64,000 nucleotides of DNA from Septoria linicola (lineage: Eukaryota > Ascomycota > Dothideomycetes > Mycosphaerellales > Mycosphaerellaceae), in assembly GCA_024114885.1 (NCBI GenBank), contig CP099432.1, forward strand, positions 124,001-188,000, written 5' to 3'. Made by a program: the position numbers and the translations under genes. This document shows, piece after piece, positions 21,901-32,985 of this stretch (positions are counted from its first letter, which is position 1; the number at the start of each line of letters is the position of its first letter). Under the pieces are notes generated by a model. That model was not told the DNA's origin, searched no databases, and saw only the letters and a program-made list of their open reading frames with translations.

Positions 21901-24900
21901 AACGATAATTACGTTATACCTCCTATACTATACTTTAAACTATACTAGTAGTATAGATAGATAAGCGATTAGTACTAGTGTTCGTTTATAGTTACTAATA
22001 GCTCTAAACTCCTAGAGAATTAAGTCTTTAACTACCTTACGTAGTAGTTATCGTATATAAAGGTAATTTACTTTAGAGACTATTTTATAGTAGACTTAAT
22101 TAGATAAAGTACCTCTCTACGATAGTAGCTCGAACTATTAAGATAGGTTAATTATAGCTAGACTTAAATATAGTACGACTATCTCGTAGTAGTAGCTATC
22201 GAAGGTAATATTACTAAATTTAGTAAAAATAGTTAACTTAAGAAGCTTTTACTAGCTACTAGCGAAGCTAAGCTAGCTTATACTAGCGAGCGAGACTTAT
22301 ACTAGAGTATTAGGTATAGCTTTGAAGATACTATACTAGTGTCTTAATCGAGCTAGAGTTCAAATTATAGAGGCGAATACTTAATAATTACCTATAGGAA
22401 GCTTAGAGAGGCGGAGCTAGCTATCTAAGAACCTAGACTCTACCACGAGGTTATTTCCGATAAAGTAGACGACGAGCTTAGCGAGGAGACGTATATTATC
22501 TTAGCTACTATTAATATAGTAGCGGAGAAAGCTTATAATAAAGAAGCTACGAGCTAGCGGAAGCTAGATAATTGTATTAGCGCCTATACTCTTTATAAGC
22601 GAGTTACTAACAAGATTAAACTAGTAAATACAGACATTACTATAACCGATAGCTTAAACCCTAGCGGATTAAAGGACTAGCGACGGACTTATATTAAGAA
22701 GGAAGTAGCTATACTACCTAGTACCGGACCTTACGATAGTAAGTACTTAACTAAGAGGTTCTCGGCGATCGAGCCTAGATCGCGACTTACGCCTAAACAG
22801 CTTATAAAGTTCAAACCTAGTATAGAACTACTACTAAAGGAGCTAGATTTGTTATACTATATACTAAGAAATCGAGAAGCTGCCTTTACGTAGGACTTTA
22901 CGTATTTAGACCGAATTAATCCTAATATTACTCTACTATAGAAGATTTAGATATTCCTTATAAGCTATAGTAGTATCTAGGCTTCAAGCTAAACCTATCT
23001 CTACGATATATCGTAGAAGACATACTAAGGTAACGAATCTAAGCTAGAACTCTTAAGCTATACTATAGTACCTATTAAAATCTATACTTCCTTATTAGTA
23101 AGAAGATAGAGGTAGGTAAGCTAAAGAAGTATTAGTTAATTAACGTAGCTTAGAAGTTTAATTAAGTTACTATAAGAGATTAGAACTTACTACCTAACGC
23201 TAAGAGTTTCTCTAAGGACTTTACTAGTTACGCGCTAGCCTCGTTAGTTAATATCTTCTCTAGATATAACTAAATCCTACTTAATAAATTATATAGAGAC
23301 CTTATAGGCTTCGACTTACTACTAGGACTATTATAGTAGATAACGTTACTATAAGGAGCTACGAATTCTATTACCTAGTTCGTTCGTATTATTAATCAAG
23401 TACTTATAGAGTATGTCTCGTATAAGGTATAACCGTTCCTTAATAATATTAGTATTAAAGAGCCTAAGACAAAGTACGATAGTAAAGAGGTTAAACCTAG
23501 CCTCTACTATTACGTTATTAAACATATTATAGCTATAGACGACGTCCTCTATAATATAGAATAGGCTAATATAATAGTAGCTTTTAATAAGCTATAGCTC
23601 TATTACGAATAGTTAGTAATCGTCGGTTACCTTACTAGTATCGATAGTCGCTATCTAGACTTTATAAGAGTAGCGAAGATTAAGAAATAGCCGACTCTAG
23701 AGAATTAGAAGAAGGTTCGAATCTTCCTCGGTATAGTTACGTACTACTACGTCTAGGTTAAAGGTTTTATAATTATCCTTACTCTACTATTTAAACTCTT
23801 ATAGAAGGATACCGAGTTTTAATAGACTACTAAACACTAACTAGCTAAAGACGTCGTCTTAAAGGTACTAGTTTCAGCCCTAGCCCTAGTTACTCTTAAC
23901 TATAGAGAAGAGGTAGGACTTATTATCGGAGGCGTAGATTCGAGTAGTAAAGGTTAGGGATATACGCTTTCCTAATATAATCGAGACAAGCTACTTCTCT
24001 ACTATCTAGTTTAGTATAAGTCTAGCCTATTTAACCTAGTAGAAGTCAAGTATAATACTAGAAAGCGCGAATACCTTAGTATACTAAAGGTATTAAGAAA
24101 GCTGAAACTATAGCTATTTAGAGTATACTTCTAACTAGAGATTAATATAAATACTCTCGTTTACTAGCTTAATAAAGCCGTCTCTAATTTACCGAATATA
24201 GTAATAACGCGCTAGCTAGTATAGATCTACCTCTTCGACTTTAACGTTATATATGTTCCTAGTAAGAAGTATATAGCTCTAGATTCGTTATCGAGGAAGC
24301 CTATTACGCCTAAAGACGTAAAGGCTATAGAATAAGAAGAAGACGTAGATCTAATAATTAACGAGTAATTCTTCGATATCTTTTACGTTAACGCTTTCTC
24401 TATATAGGTGATTTAGAGCGAGCTACCTACAATTAATAGGATCTACTCTTAGGAGTTAATAAATATCGCTTTCGTACTTATACAGATATAAAGACCTAAG
24501 AGAGTTTCTAATAACGAGTATAAGTAGTTAAGGAAGAAGTGTCGGCTATTTTGTATTAAGAATAACTAGCTCTAGCGCTAAGAGCGAGTAGCTAGACCTC
24601 TATAGCGAGTTGTTAATAAACCTAAAGTACGAGCTCGTATTATTAAGGCATACTATTATAAGAACGGTTATCGTAGCGCTAAACAGATATATAATCTTAT
24701 CTAGAAACGATAGTAGTAGGATAGGGTTTAGGCTTAAATCTCGTTTACTATTCGGTAATATACTATTTCTAGTCTTTAGTATAGGAGACAAGTACCTAGA
24801 GAACTATAGATCTAACTCTAAGTTATAGTCGGCTAGTAGTAGTATATCGATAGCTTATATATCTCGAAGAACTATTCGTTAATAGTTATACGCGAATCTC

Positions 24901-25911
24901 TATCGCGCTAGCTAGAAGTATATATATTCTAGTACCTAGCGAAGAGTATCTTCTTAGTATAAATAGTAAGGTTTATATAGGAAGAAATCTTTTACTAATA
25001 GGGTACTACTATAGAAGTTATCCTCGATAACTATAAGACTAACCTTAGTAATATAAAAAAGCTACTACTATCGTATAGTATTAAATATATTAATATTTCG
25101 CTATACTATCCTTAATCTAACGCTATTATTAAAGTCGGCTATAAGACGATAGTAGATACTTACTTAGAGCTCTCTAATAGTAGCCTTTATTCGATTAGAG
25201 ACTATATTCTAGTAGTACTATAGGTAGAGAGAATAATAATAGTCTCTACTACTAGCCTAACGCTATTAGAAGTAATAATTAGGTATAATATAGTACTACT
25301 AATCGAGCTAGAATACTATACCTTCTAGATTATAGATTAGGGCAAGGTTAAGACTAGAGTAGAGCTTCTTATAATTCGAGCTTAAGCTCTAGAAGCTATA
25401 GAAACGACTATAGAAGAAGGACGACTACGTTAATAGCGTCTCTACGAATAGAATAAGGCGTACTTCGATAAACATCGCTATATAGACCTTACTATACTAA
25501 AGGAAGGAGATCTCGTATTAGTATACTACTCTAAGTTAAAAACTAGCTTCTCCTATAAGCTTATGTTTAAGTAGGAAGGCTCTTTTAGAGTATCTAAAGT
25601 ATTATAGGAAAGTATACCGTATAAGCTTAAAGAACTAGATAGCTTAAGATAGGAGTATATCTATAAGAGGATAGACTTTAAGAAATATACCTTTCTATAA
25701 GAAAACTTAAAGCTAGTTCCAGATTAGGTTAAACTAGAAGAAGTACTACTACTAATAGAGAAGGTTATAGAACTAGGCCTTCTACCTAGGTATAAGTATC
25801 TATAGATCTTTATTAGTAAGCTATTAGTAATAACTTAATAAGAAAGAGAGAGTTATATACGCTAGCTACTAATAGAGCCTAAAGAAGAAGTAGAAGACTT
25901 AGTAAGCTAAA
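18974..25911 (+). pseudogene. pol: Gypsy-2 gag-pol remnant, copy D
   Basis: Gag begins at 18974; the start codon is ATA here but ATG in copy F (39310-39312), and the protein opens (M)SIEAKDQGG. The Gag frame can be followed to about 21440. RT spans about 23050-23700 with the active-site box FLNN at 23436-23447 in place of the usual L-D-D. A Gypsy-type R-x-FLGIV-YYxVWxKGF region and RNase H follow to about 24300. The integrase zinc-binding region at about 24629-24760 has Tyr at positions expected to be His or Cys. The catalytic Glu near the core's end reads Lys (25131-25133), where Gypsy-1 copy A keeps Glu. A chromo-like tail lies at about 25500-25750. Gag, the middle part and RT occupy three different frames. 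The 3' limit is approximate. Confidence 0.9.
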
Positions 25912-27325
25912 GGCTAAAGCTAGCCTAGCGAAGCTAAAGAAGTAGAAATTCGATAGGCGATACTTAATTAGAGATATAAGCTAAGATCTAGCTACTAAAG
26001 CCTAGCCTCTACTATAAAAGAGCTAATCTTCCTAAGTCTATACTATCCTAAGCGCTTCTTTTATTCCTAGAACTTAGATCTAACTATCTCGAGCGCTTCT
26101 TTTAGTTCTAAAGCTACTATTAAGCTCTAATTAGAGCTTCCTAAGCTTATAATTTACTAGACTAGTAGAAATCTAGCTAAATCTTAGCTATCCTAAGTAC
26201 TTCTTTTATTCCTAGAGCTACTATCGAGCTCTAATCTAAGCTTCCTAAGCTTCTCTTTTCTTAGATTAGTAGAAATCTAGCTAATTCTAACTATTTCGAC
26301 GCTATTTTCTATAGCTAAAATAAGTATCTATATAGCTAGTTACTCTCCTAAGCTTAACCTTTAAGTATAGATTTTATATCTACTAGCTAACCTACTATCC
26401 TACTCCTTTTTCTAAGTCCTAAGCCTACTATTACTATAAAAGTTAGTTATCCTAAGCTACTTTCTACTACTAGGTCTTAAAATCTAAGCTAGACCTATAC
26501 TTCTAAAGCTCTTTTCTACTAGCGATTTCTAAGGAAGATAAGAGTTTTCTATCCTAAAGATCTTTTTACTACTAATTTTAGTCTAGCTAAAGGAGTCGCT
26601 AAAAATATTAGTTTCTAGTAGAGAATTCTTAAAGTTTAAGGTTTTTAGCCTATATAAAAATAAAGAAGCTTGAATCTTTAGTAATAACGGCTCTAATAGC
26701 TCCTTTCTAGCTATTAATTATAGCGCTAGTAGTCTCTTACGATATAGAAAGCGCGATCTAGTAAGTCGACTAGGTATATAAAAAAATAAGGCTCTTTTAA
26801 GTTAGTAGAGATAACGACGACGACGTCTAAGTCTTAGACCTCGTTAGCGATAGTAAGGTATATACTACGATAGTTAGTAGTAGCGTTAGTAGTATACGAC
26901 GGCTACGGAAGCGTTAAGGTAAAGTAAACTTTTAGTTATCTTTTTAAACGATAACTAAAACTTATATAACTAAGCTCTACGTATAGACTCCTAATCCTAA
27001 TAGTAGTTACGCTACTACGATAAGGTATATAATTAGGCTACTTTTACGCTCTAAACGATCTCTTCTTCCTTATTAACTATTAATTAGTTACTATAGAGCC
27101 TTACTTCTATTAAGGTCGGTTCTTATCTTTCGTTACTACTTAGTAACGCTACCTAGCTATTTATATACGTAAGTAGTAACTAATATAATAGAAAACTCTT
27201 TAACTAGTTACGCGCTCGACTCTCCTCGCTATTTAAGTTACTCGTTACTAGTTACGCGCTTTATATCGCTCTAAGCTACTAATACGACTATTTAAAGACA
27301 TTCTCTTTCTCTATTATGTATAAAG
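25912..27325 (+). other. Gypsy-2 pol-ORF3 spacer with imperfect tandem repeats, copy D
   Basis: About 1.4 kb without convincing coding sequence. Around 26050-26290 a unit of about 104 bp is repeated imperfectly (GCTTCCTAAGCTT at 26136 and 26240, and TAGTAGAAATCTAGCTA about 104 bp apart). A perfect AGTTATC-N9-GATAACT dyad lies at 26934-26956. Confidence 0.72.
26934..26956. promoter_or_regulatory. dyad site upstream of ORF3, copy D
   Basis: AGTTATC and GATAACT are separated by nine bases. The arms extend to 11 bp (TTTTAGTTATC and its complement, 26930-26960). It lies about 370 bp upstream of the ORF3 frame and matches the leader dyad in arm sequence and spacing. Confidence 0.62.
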
Positions 27326-30300
27326 AACAAGACTTCCTCTTTCTAGCGTTCTTTAACGCCTAAACGCTTATTAAGACTAGCGTTTTCGCCTTCTACCTTA
27401 CCTATTCGAAGTCTAATATAAGAACTACCTAGGCAAGATTCTCTAAAGAAAAGATAGAAAATAGCTTCTTTAAGTTCTATATAAGATATAGCGCTCGCTT
27501 ATATTAATCGCGAAGGCTCTACTATTAGCTTTTAGCCTTTAAGTAGACCTCTTACTAGCGTAACGAACTTTAATAACGCTATAGAAGCTATTCTATCGCT
27601 AGAAACGCTATAAGAATAGAAGAAGAGTATCGACTTAGTACTTAAGTAAGTCGAGGAAGCGAACGATAGAATAAAGATTAGTATATTTAACTTCTTTAAA
27701 CGCCTCTTAGCTAAGGTTTTACTAAAGTACCTTAACGCGTAGAGTATAAAACGCGATAATATAAAGAAGATACGTTAAGAAGGCCGAGACTTAGTAAAGG
27801 AGAGAAACTTAATTTAGTAGTAGCTACGTATAGAGTTTAGGTACGAGTAGAACTTTCTCTTCCTTAACTAAGTCTTATATAATAAAGAGATACTTAGGAA
27901 TCTTTATTAATAGTTAAATAAGTATAAAGGCGTCTTTAAAGAGAGCGAGCCTAAAGACTAGGTTTTCTTAGTATAGTAAAAGTAAGATTGTTTCTATTAG
28001 TAGGTAGCGAATATATTCTCTCGTAGCTAGTATTTTTAGCTATAGAGAAGTAAGAAGACTCCTAGCTCGTAGAGCTTAGGCTTTATTAATACGAACTTAG
28101 ATAGGAGACGCTACTAGAATAAGTTTAAGGTAGAGCTCTTATAAGTTAACGTGTTTAGCTATAAGATAAGAGAAGCGCGCCTAGAGGCGAGCTATAGACT
28201 TAATTAGTATAGATTTATAGTTAAGCTTACTAAAGGAGAGACCTTCGAAGAACCGACTTACGTGTTCCTAGTAGTAGAGAGATAGCTTTTAATATCCTAT
28301 AGACTATTATTTTCTTCTAGAAATCTAAGATCTAATAGACGACCCTCCTCCTCTACGCCTAAGAGCCTATCCTCTTCTAGTCCTACTCTAAACTCTAGTC
28401 GAGAAGAAGAAGATAATTTACTTATAACCCTAGAGCCTTGTCCTAGAGATTCTATATCGCCTAGTACTATATAGAGGCTAAAAGCTTAGTTAGAGAAGTT
28501 AACGCTAAGCTCTACGAAGAAGCTTACGCTTGTTCTTTATAAGAGTAGAAGGCTTACTAGAATTCGCGCTAGAGAAACTATTATTAACTCGATTAAAACT
28601 TCTCCTATACTAAGTACTTTAGGTAATAGCGATCCTATATAAGACTAAGTTTTACCTACGATAGAGCCGCTACTAGGTCCGTAGCGCCTATCGCTAATTA
28701 TTAGAGAGGATAATAGTAGAATTAAGCTAGAAAACGACTTAGAGCCTAATCTACGTTACTAAGCTTATACGAAGAATAGTATTATCTCTAAGGTCTACTA
28801 CTATATAATCGTTAGTAGTACTCTTAAAGAGATCGATAATGTCTAGGAGAAGAAGAAGGTAGCTAAGAGCTACGCTTTAATCGATTTTCCTCTATATCTT
28901 AGCTAGTTTCTTTATAAAGAATATATAGCTAAGATAGGTAATACTATAGGTTTAGAGCTTCTAAAGACGGCTAAAGTAACGTATACTCTCTACTAGCGTA
29001 TTATTTAGATAGGTAGTATAGCCGATCTCTAAGCCTTTATCGTCTAGAATACTTAAAACTAGATATAGTTTAAGCTAGAAGCGAATACTTTCTTCTCTAA
29101 GCCTATAGGACGTACTCGTCGTAGTAAGAAGAGTACTAATACTTAGGAACTAGAGGACGATATTAACGCTTTAATACGCGAGGTAGGTAGAAGCTATCTT
29201 AGACCCTTTTAGTTCGTAGTAACCGAAGTAGACTTGAAGGTTACTTCTAATATCTATTAGAAGGCTTAGGAGCTCTTAGACTACGATAGTAATAAGGGTA
29301 CCTAGACTAATTATAGCTTCCTCTTTTATTCTCCTTCTACTAGAGGCCTATTTTAGATTCTAGACTTCTTACTCGAAGCTATATAGTAAGAGTTCGTACT
29401 ATACTAATAGTATAATATAGCTATTAGTTAGTATAGTTAGTCTCGTAGTATATAGTACTCGCTATCCTAATAGCTTCTTCGCTAATATCCTTTACTATAG
29501 CTATACTAGCTAGTTACTACTCTATATACGACTATTAAATACGTAGCCTACCTATCTACTACCTTTTATATCTTCGACGATAAGGCTAGTTCTAACTACC
29601 CTAACGGCTTCTAATATATCGCCTTAAACGAGAATATATTACTTAAGGAGAAGAGCCTTAATTAGGTTTAATTTATAATCTCTCTAGACGATACTAGCGA
29701 TAGAGGACGGCTTTTACTAACCTCTAATACGATTAGTAACGAGCTCTTTAACCTTAAAGAGGTAAAGTAGCTAGCGAGGCGTATTATCGCTAATAAGTAA
29801 AGCTATAGTATAGGCTTCGTCGAGACTATAGCTCTAGTAATTACTAACGATATAAAAGCTAACCTTAAGCTTAGTTAGAAGAATCCTTATACTAATACGA
29901 GCTCGCTAGTTATTTCGTACTCCTATATCCCTTAGTAGTATACTCGTATAGGCGAAGAGTATCGTATAATTCTAATAGTGTTTCTAGCCTACCTTAATAG
30001 TCGAACGTTAGATAAGCTACCTAATAGTAACTACGTTAACGTTTCTACGATCTATAGCGTATATCTCTACTACGAGCAGATACCCTTTATAGCTTCTAGT
30101 ACTATATACCCTATACGAGCGATAAAGCCTTTTGCTATAGAGGTACTATTAACTAGTCTAGGCCTGATTTCCGATATCTTAGTAGGCCGAGTTCTATAAG
30201 CGGATTAGGTAATAAGTATAGAGATAAAGAAGCTCTTTAGTATAAGTAAAGAGGAGTTCAAGGTCTATATAGCTAAATAGTAGACTATAGCTAAAGCTTA

Positions 30301-30481
30301 ATTCGATACTACCTATACTACGACTATAGATATTAAGAAGTAGGTGTTTAGCAAAACTAGCTTTATAAGTATAGATAGTAACTTAGAAGTATTAGTATCG
30401 AAGAAGAGAGAGGCTATTCCTAAGGAAATCCTTAAGGATATAGTAGAAGAGTAGTATCTAGCGAATAATAATCGGATCTAA
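27326..30481 (+). pseudogene. Gypsy-2 ORF3 remnant, copy D (about 1050 codons, unknown function)
   Basis: This is a third ORF in the sense direction between pol and the 3' LTR. A single frame runs from about 27326 to a TAA at 30479-30481 without a net frameshift, interrupted only by TAG and TAA codons of the kind RIP makes from Gln and Trp. Residues of about 90-330 look like charged helices or coiled coil. A Ser/Arg/Pro-rich linker follows at about 340-390, then a long mixed region. The motif G-F-*-Y-I-x-L, 12 residues, *-V-*-x-I-I-S lies at 29606-29686, with exactly the spacing seen in Gypsy-1 ORF3. The stop-free piece 29978-30199 (opening MFLAYLNSRTLDKL) is in the same frame. No known domain was recognised. 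The true start is unclear; an ATG at 27316 is in another frame. Confidence 0.8.
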
Positions 30482-30496
30482 GAAAGTGTTTTTAGT

Positions 30497-30519
30497 AGTT
30501 ATCGTTAGAAAAGATAACT
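30497..30519. promoter_or_regulatory. dyad site after ORF3, copy D
   Basis: AGTTATC, nine bases, GATAACT, located 16 bp after the ORF3 stop. Arms and spacing equal those of the dyads at 18748 and 26934, while the central nine bases differ. Confidence 0.6.
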
Positions 30520-30628
30520 ATTTAATAGGCCTCTAATTAAAAGTTTAATAAATTTTAATAGAAAAACTAGCTAGTTTTAAGTAATTCTAAGTAAGATCTA
30601 CGAGTAGTTAGGTGTCTAGTTAGATACT

Positions 30629-30641
30629 AAGAAAGAGAGGA
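30629..30641 (+). other. polypurine tract, copy D
   Basis: AAGAAAGAGAGGA ends one base before the 3' LTR. It is the expected primer for plus-strand DNA synthesis. The equivalent tract is seen next to the 3' LTRs of copies G and E. Confidence 0.8.
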
Positions 30642-30642
30642 T

Positions 30643-30921
30643 TAGTAAGGTAAAGGCCTACCTATATACTATACTTAGTAACTTTAGTATAAAAGTAAGG
30701 TAGTAGCTCGTTTCTAATATAGTAATATTTACTCTACTTAATTAACTTAATGTCCTACGGTCCTAGTATACGCTCTTAGCTCTAGAGCTACTAGTTTGAG
30801 CTCGTTACTACTAGTTAATATACGTATTACAAGACTATTACTCTCTAAACAGGTCTTACTCTATAGCGACTACTCTTATACCTATCTAGGAGGTTAGTAT
30901 TAGAGTAGTTATTATCTATTA
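30643..30921 (+). repeat. Gypsy-2 3' LTR, copy D (279 bp)
   Basis: This pairs with the LTR at 17757-18035 and has the same length and ends. It is followed by the ATAG duplication at 30922-30925. Confidence 0.94.
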
Positions 30922-30925
30922 ATAG
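30922..30925. other. target-site duplication ATAG, right side of copy D
   Basis: This repeats the ATAG at 17753-17756. It is followed by CTTCGAG, the continuation of copy E ORF3. Confidence 0.85.
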
Positions 30926-32985
30926 CTTCGAGTAAGGAGTCTAGAATCTAAAATAGGCCTCTAGTAGAAGGAGAATAAAAGAGGAAGCTATAATTAGTCT
31001 AAGTACTCTTATTACTATCGTAGTCTAAGAGCTCCTAAGCCTTCTAATAGATATTAGAAGTAATCTTCAAGTCTACTTTAGTTATAGCGAACTAAAAGGG
31101 TCTAAGATAGCTTCTACCTACCTTATATATTAGAGCGTTAATATCGTCCTCTAGTTCCTAAGTATTAGTACTCTTCTTACTATAATAAGTACGTCCTACT
31201 AGCTTAGAGAAGAAAGTATTCGCCTCTAGTTTAAACTATATCCGATTCTAAGTATTCTAGGCGATAAGGGCTTAGAGATCGGCTATACTACCTATCTAAA
31301 TAATACGCTAGTAGAGAGTATATATTACTTTAGCTATCTTTAGTAGCTTTAAACCTATAGTATTACTTATCTTAGTCGTATATTCTTTATAAAGAGACTA
31401 GCTAAGGTATAGAGGAATATTAATTAAAGCGTAGCTCTTAGCTACCTTCTTCTTCTCCTAGATATTATTAACCTCTTTAAGAGTACTACTAATAATTATA
31501 TAGTAGTAGACCTTAGAGGTAATACTATTCTTCGTATAAGCCTAATAGCGTAGATTAAGCTCCGAGTCGCTCTCTAGCTTAGCTCTACTATTATCCTCTC
31601 TAATAATTAGCGATAGGCGCTATAGACCTAGTAGTAGCTCTATTATAGGTAATACTTAGTCTTATATAGAATCGCTATTACCTAAAGCGCTTAGTATAAA
31701 AGAAGTCTCGATCGAGGTAATAATAGTTTCTCTAGTATAAAGTCTAGTAATCCTCTCGCTTTTATAAAGGATAGGCGTAGGCTTCTTTATAGAGCTTAGC
31801 GTTAACTTCTCTAACTAAGCTTTTAGCCTCTATATAGTACTAGGCGATATAGAATCTCTAAGACGAGGCTCTAGAGTCGTAAGTAAGCTACCTTCTTCTC
31901 CTTCTCTACTAGAGTTTCGAGTAAGACTAGATAAGAATAGGCTCTTAGGGATAGAGAAGAAGAGACGCCTATTAGATCTTAGATTTCTAGAAGGAGGTAA
32001 CGAGCTATAAGATATTAAGAGCTATCTCTCTACTACTAGGAACATATAAGTCGGTTCTTTAAAGATCTCTCCTTTAGTAAGCTTAACTATAAACCTATAC
32101 TAATCAAGTTAATAGCTCGCCTCTAGGCGTACCTCTCTTATCTTATAGCTAAATACGTCGACTTATAAGAGCTCTCTCTTAAACTTGTTCTAGTAGTATC
32201 TTCTATCTAAGTTCGTATTAATAAAGCCTAAGCCTTACGAGCTAGGAGTCTTCTTACTTCTCTATAGCTAAAAATACTAGCTATAAGAGAATATATTCGC
32301 TACCTACTAATAGAAACGATCTTACTTTTACTATACTAAGAAAACCTAGTCTTTAAGCTTACTCTCTTTAAAGACGCCTTTATATTTATTTAACTATTAA
32401 TAAAGGTTCCTAAGTATTTCTTTATTATATAAGACTTAGTTAAGGAAGAGGAAATTCTACTCGTACTTAAACTCTATATATAGCTACTACTAAATCAAGT
32501 TTCTCTTCTTTACTAAGTCTTAGCCTTCTTAGCGTATTTTCTTTATATTATTACGCTTTATACTCTACGTATTAAGGTATTTCGGTAAAATCTTAGCTAA
32601 GAGGCGTTTAAAGAAGTTAAATATACCGATCTTTATTCTATCGTTTACTTCCTCGACTTACTTAAGTACTAAGTCGATACTCTCCTTCTATTCTTATAGC
32701 GTTTCTAGCGATAGAATAGCGTTAGTAGCGTTATTAAGGTTCGTTATACTAGTAAGAGGTCTATTTAAAGGCTAGAAACTAATAAGAGAGCCTTCGCGAT
32801 TAATACTAGCGAGCGCTATACCTTATATAGAACTTAAAGAAGCTCTTTTTTATCTTTTCTTTAGAGACTCTTATCTAGGTAGTTCTTATATTAGACTTTA
32901 AATAGGTAAGGTAGAAAGCGAAAGCGCTAGTCTTAATAAGCGTTTAGGCGTTAAAGAACGCTAGAAAGAGGAAGTCTTGTTCTTT
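30926..32985 (-). pseudogene. Gypsy-2 ORF3 N-terminal part, copy E
   Basis: This is the continuation of the ORF3 remnant broken at 17756, on the minus strand. It corresponds to about 27326-29390 of copy D and covers the helical N-terminal part and the Ser/Pro-rich linker. RIP-type stops are frequent. It is about as degraded as the copy G version. Confidence 0.78.

Larger units (their letters stand above)
17757..30921 (+). mobile_element. Gypsy-2 copy D, complete 13.17-kb Ty3/Gypsy element with a third ORF
   Basis: Complete structure on the plus strand: 5' LTR 17757-18035, primer-site-like motif 18039-18055, leader with dyad, gag-pol 18974-25911, spacer with dyad, ORF3 to 30481, third dyad, polypurine tract 30629-30641, 3' LTR 30643-30921. 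It is flanked by ATAG on both sides and interrupts copy E. The two LTRs differ at roughly a dozen sites, almost all transitions, as expected after RIP. Gag reads in one frame and RT/integrase in another, so frameshifts or separate ORFs exist besides the stops. The length is unusually large for a fungal Gypsy element because of the spacer and ORF3. Confidence 0.93.

Noticed and set aside
21889..21911. Fourth dyad inside Gypsy-2 pol
   Set aside because: The arms are imperfect (AGTTACC and GATAATT) and the site lies within coding sequence, so it may be a chance resemblance. It is mentioned only as a weak case.
24600..24828. Overlapping open frames on both strands (63 and 72 codons)
   Set aside because: They lie in the wrong frames across the integrase zinc-binding region of Gypsy-2 copy D. 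The pol frame itself is recognisable there, so both are shadows.
26930..30519. ORF3 of Gypsy-2 as a separate DNA transposon with terminal dyads as inverted repeats
   Set aside because: Spacer and ORF3 occur at the same place in copies D, E and G, between pol and an LTR with a proper polypurine tract, and no target duplication was seen around the dyads. It is treated as part of the element, with capture left open as an origin.
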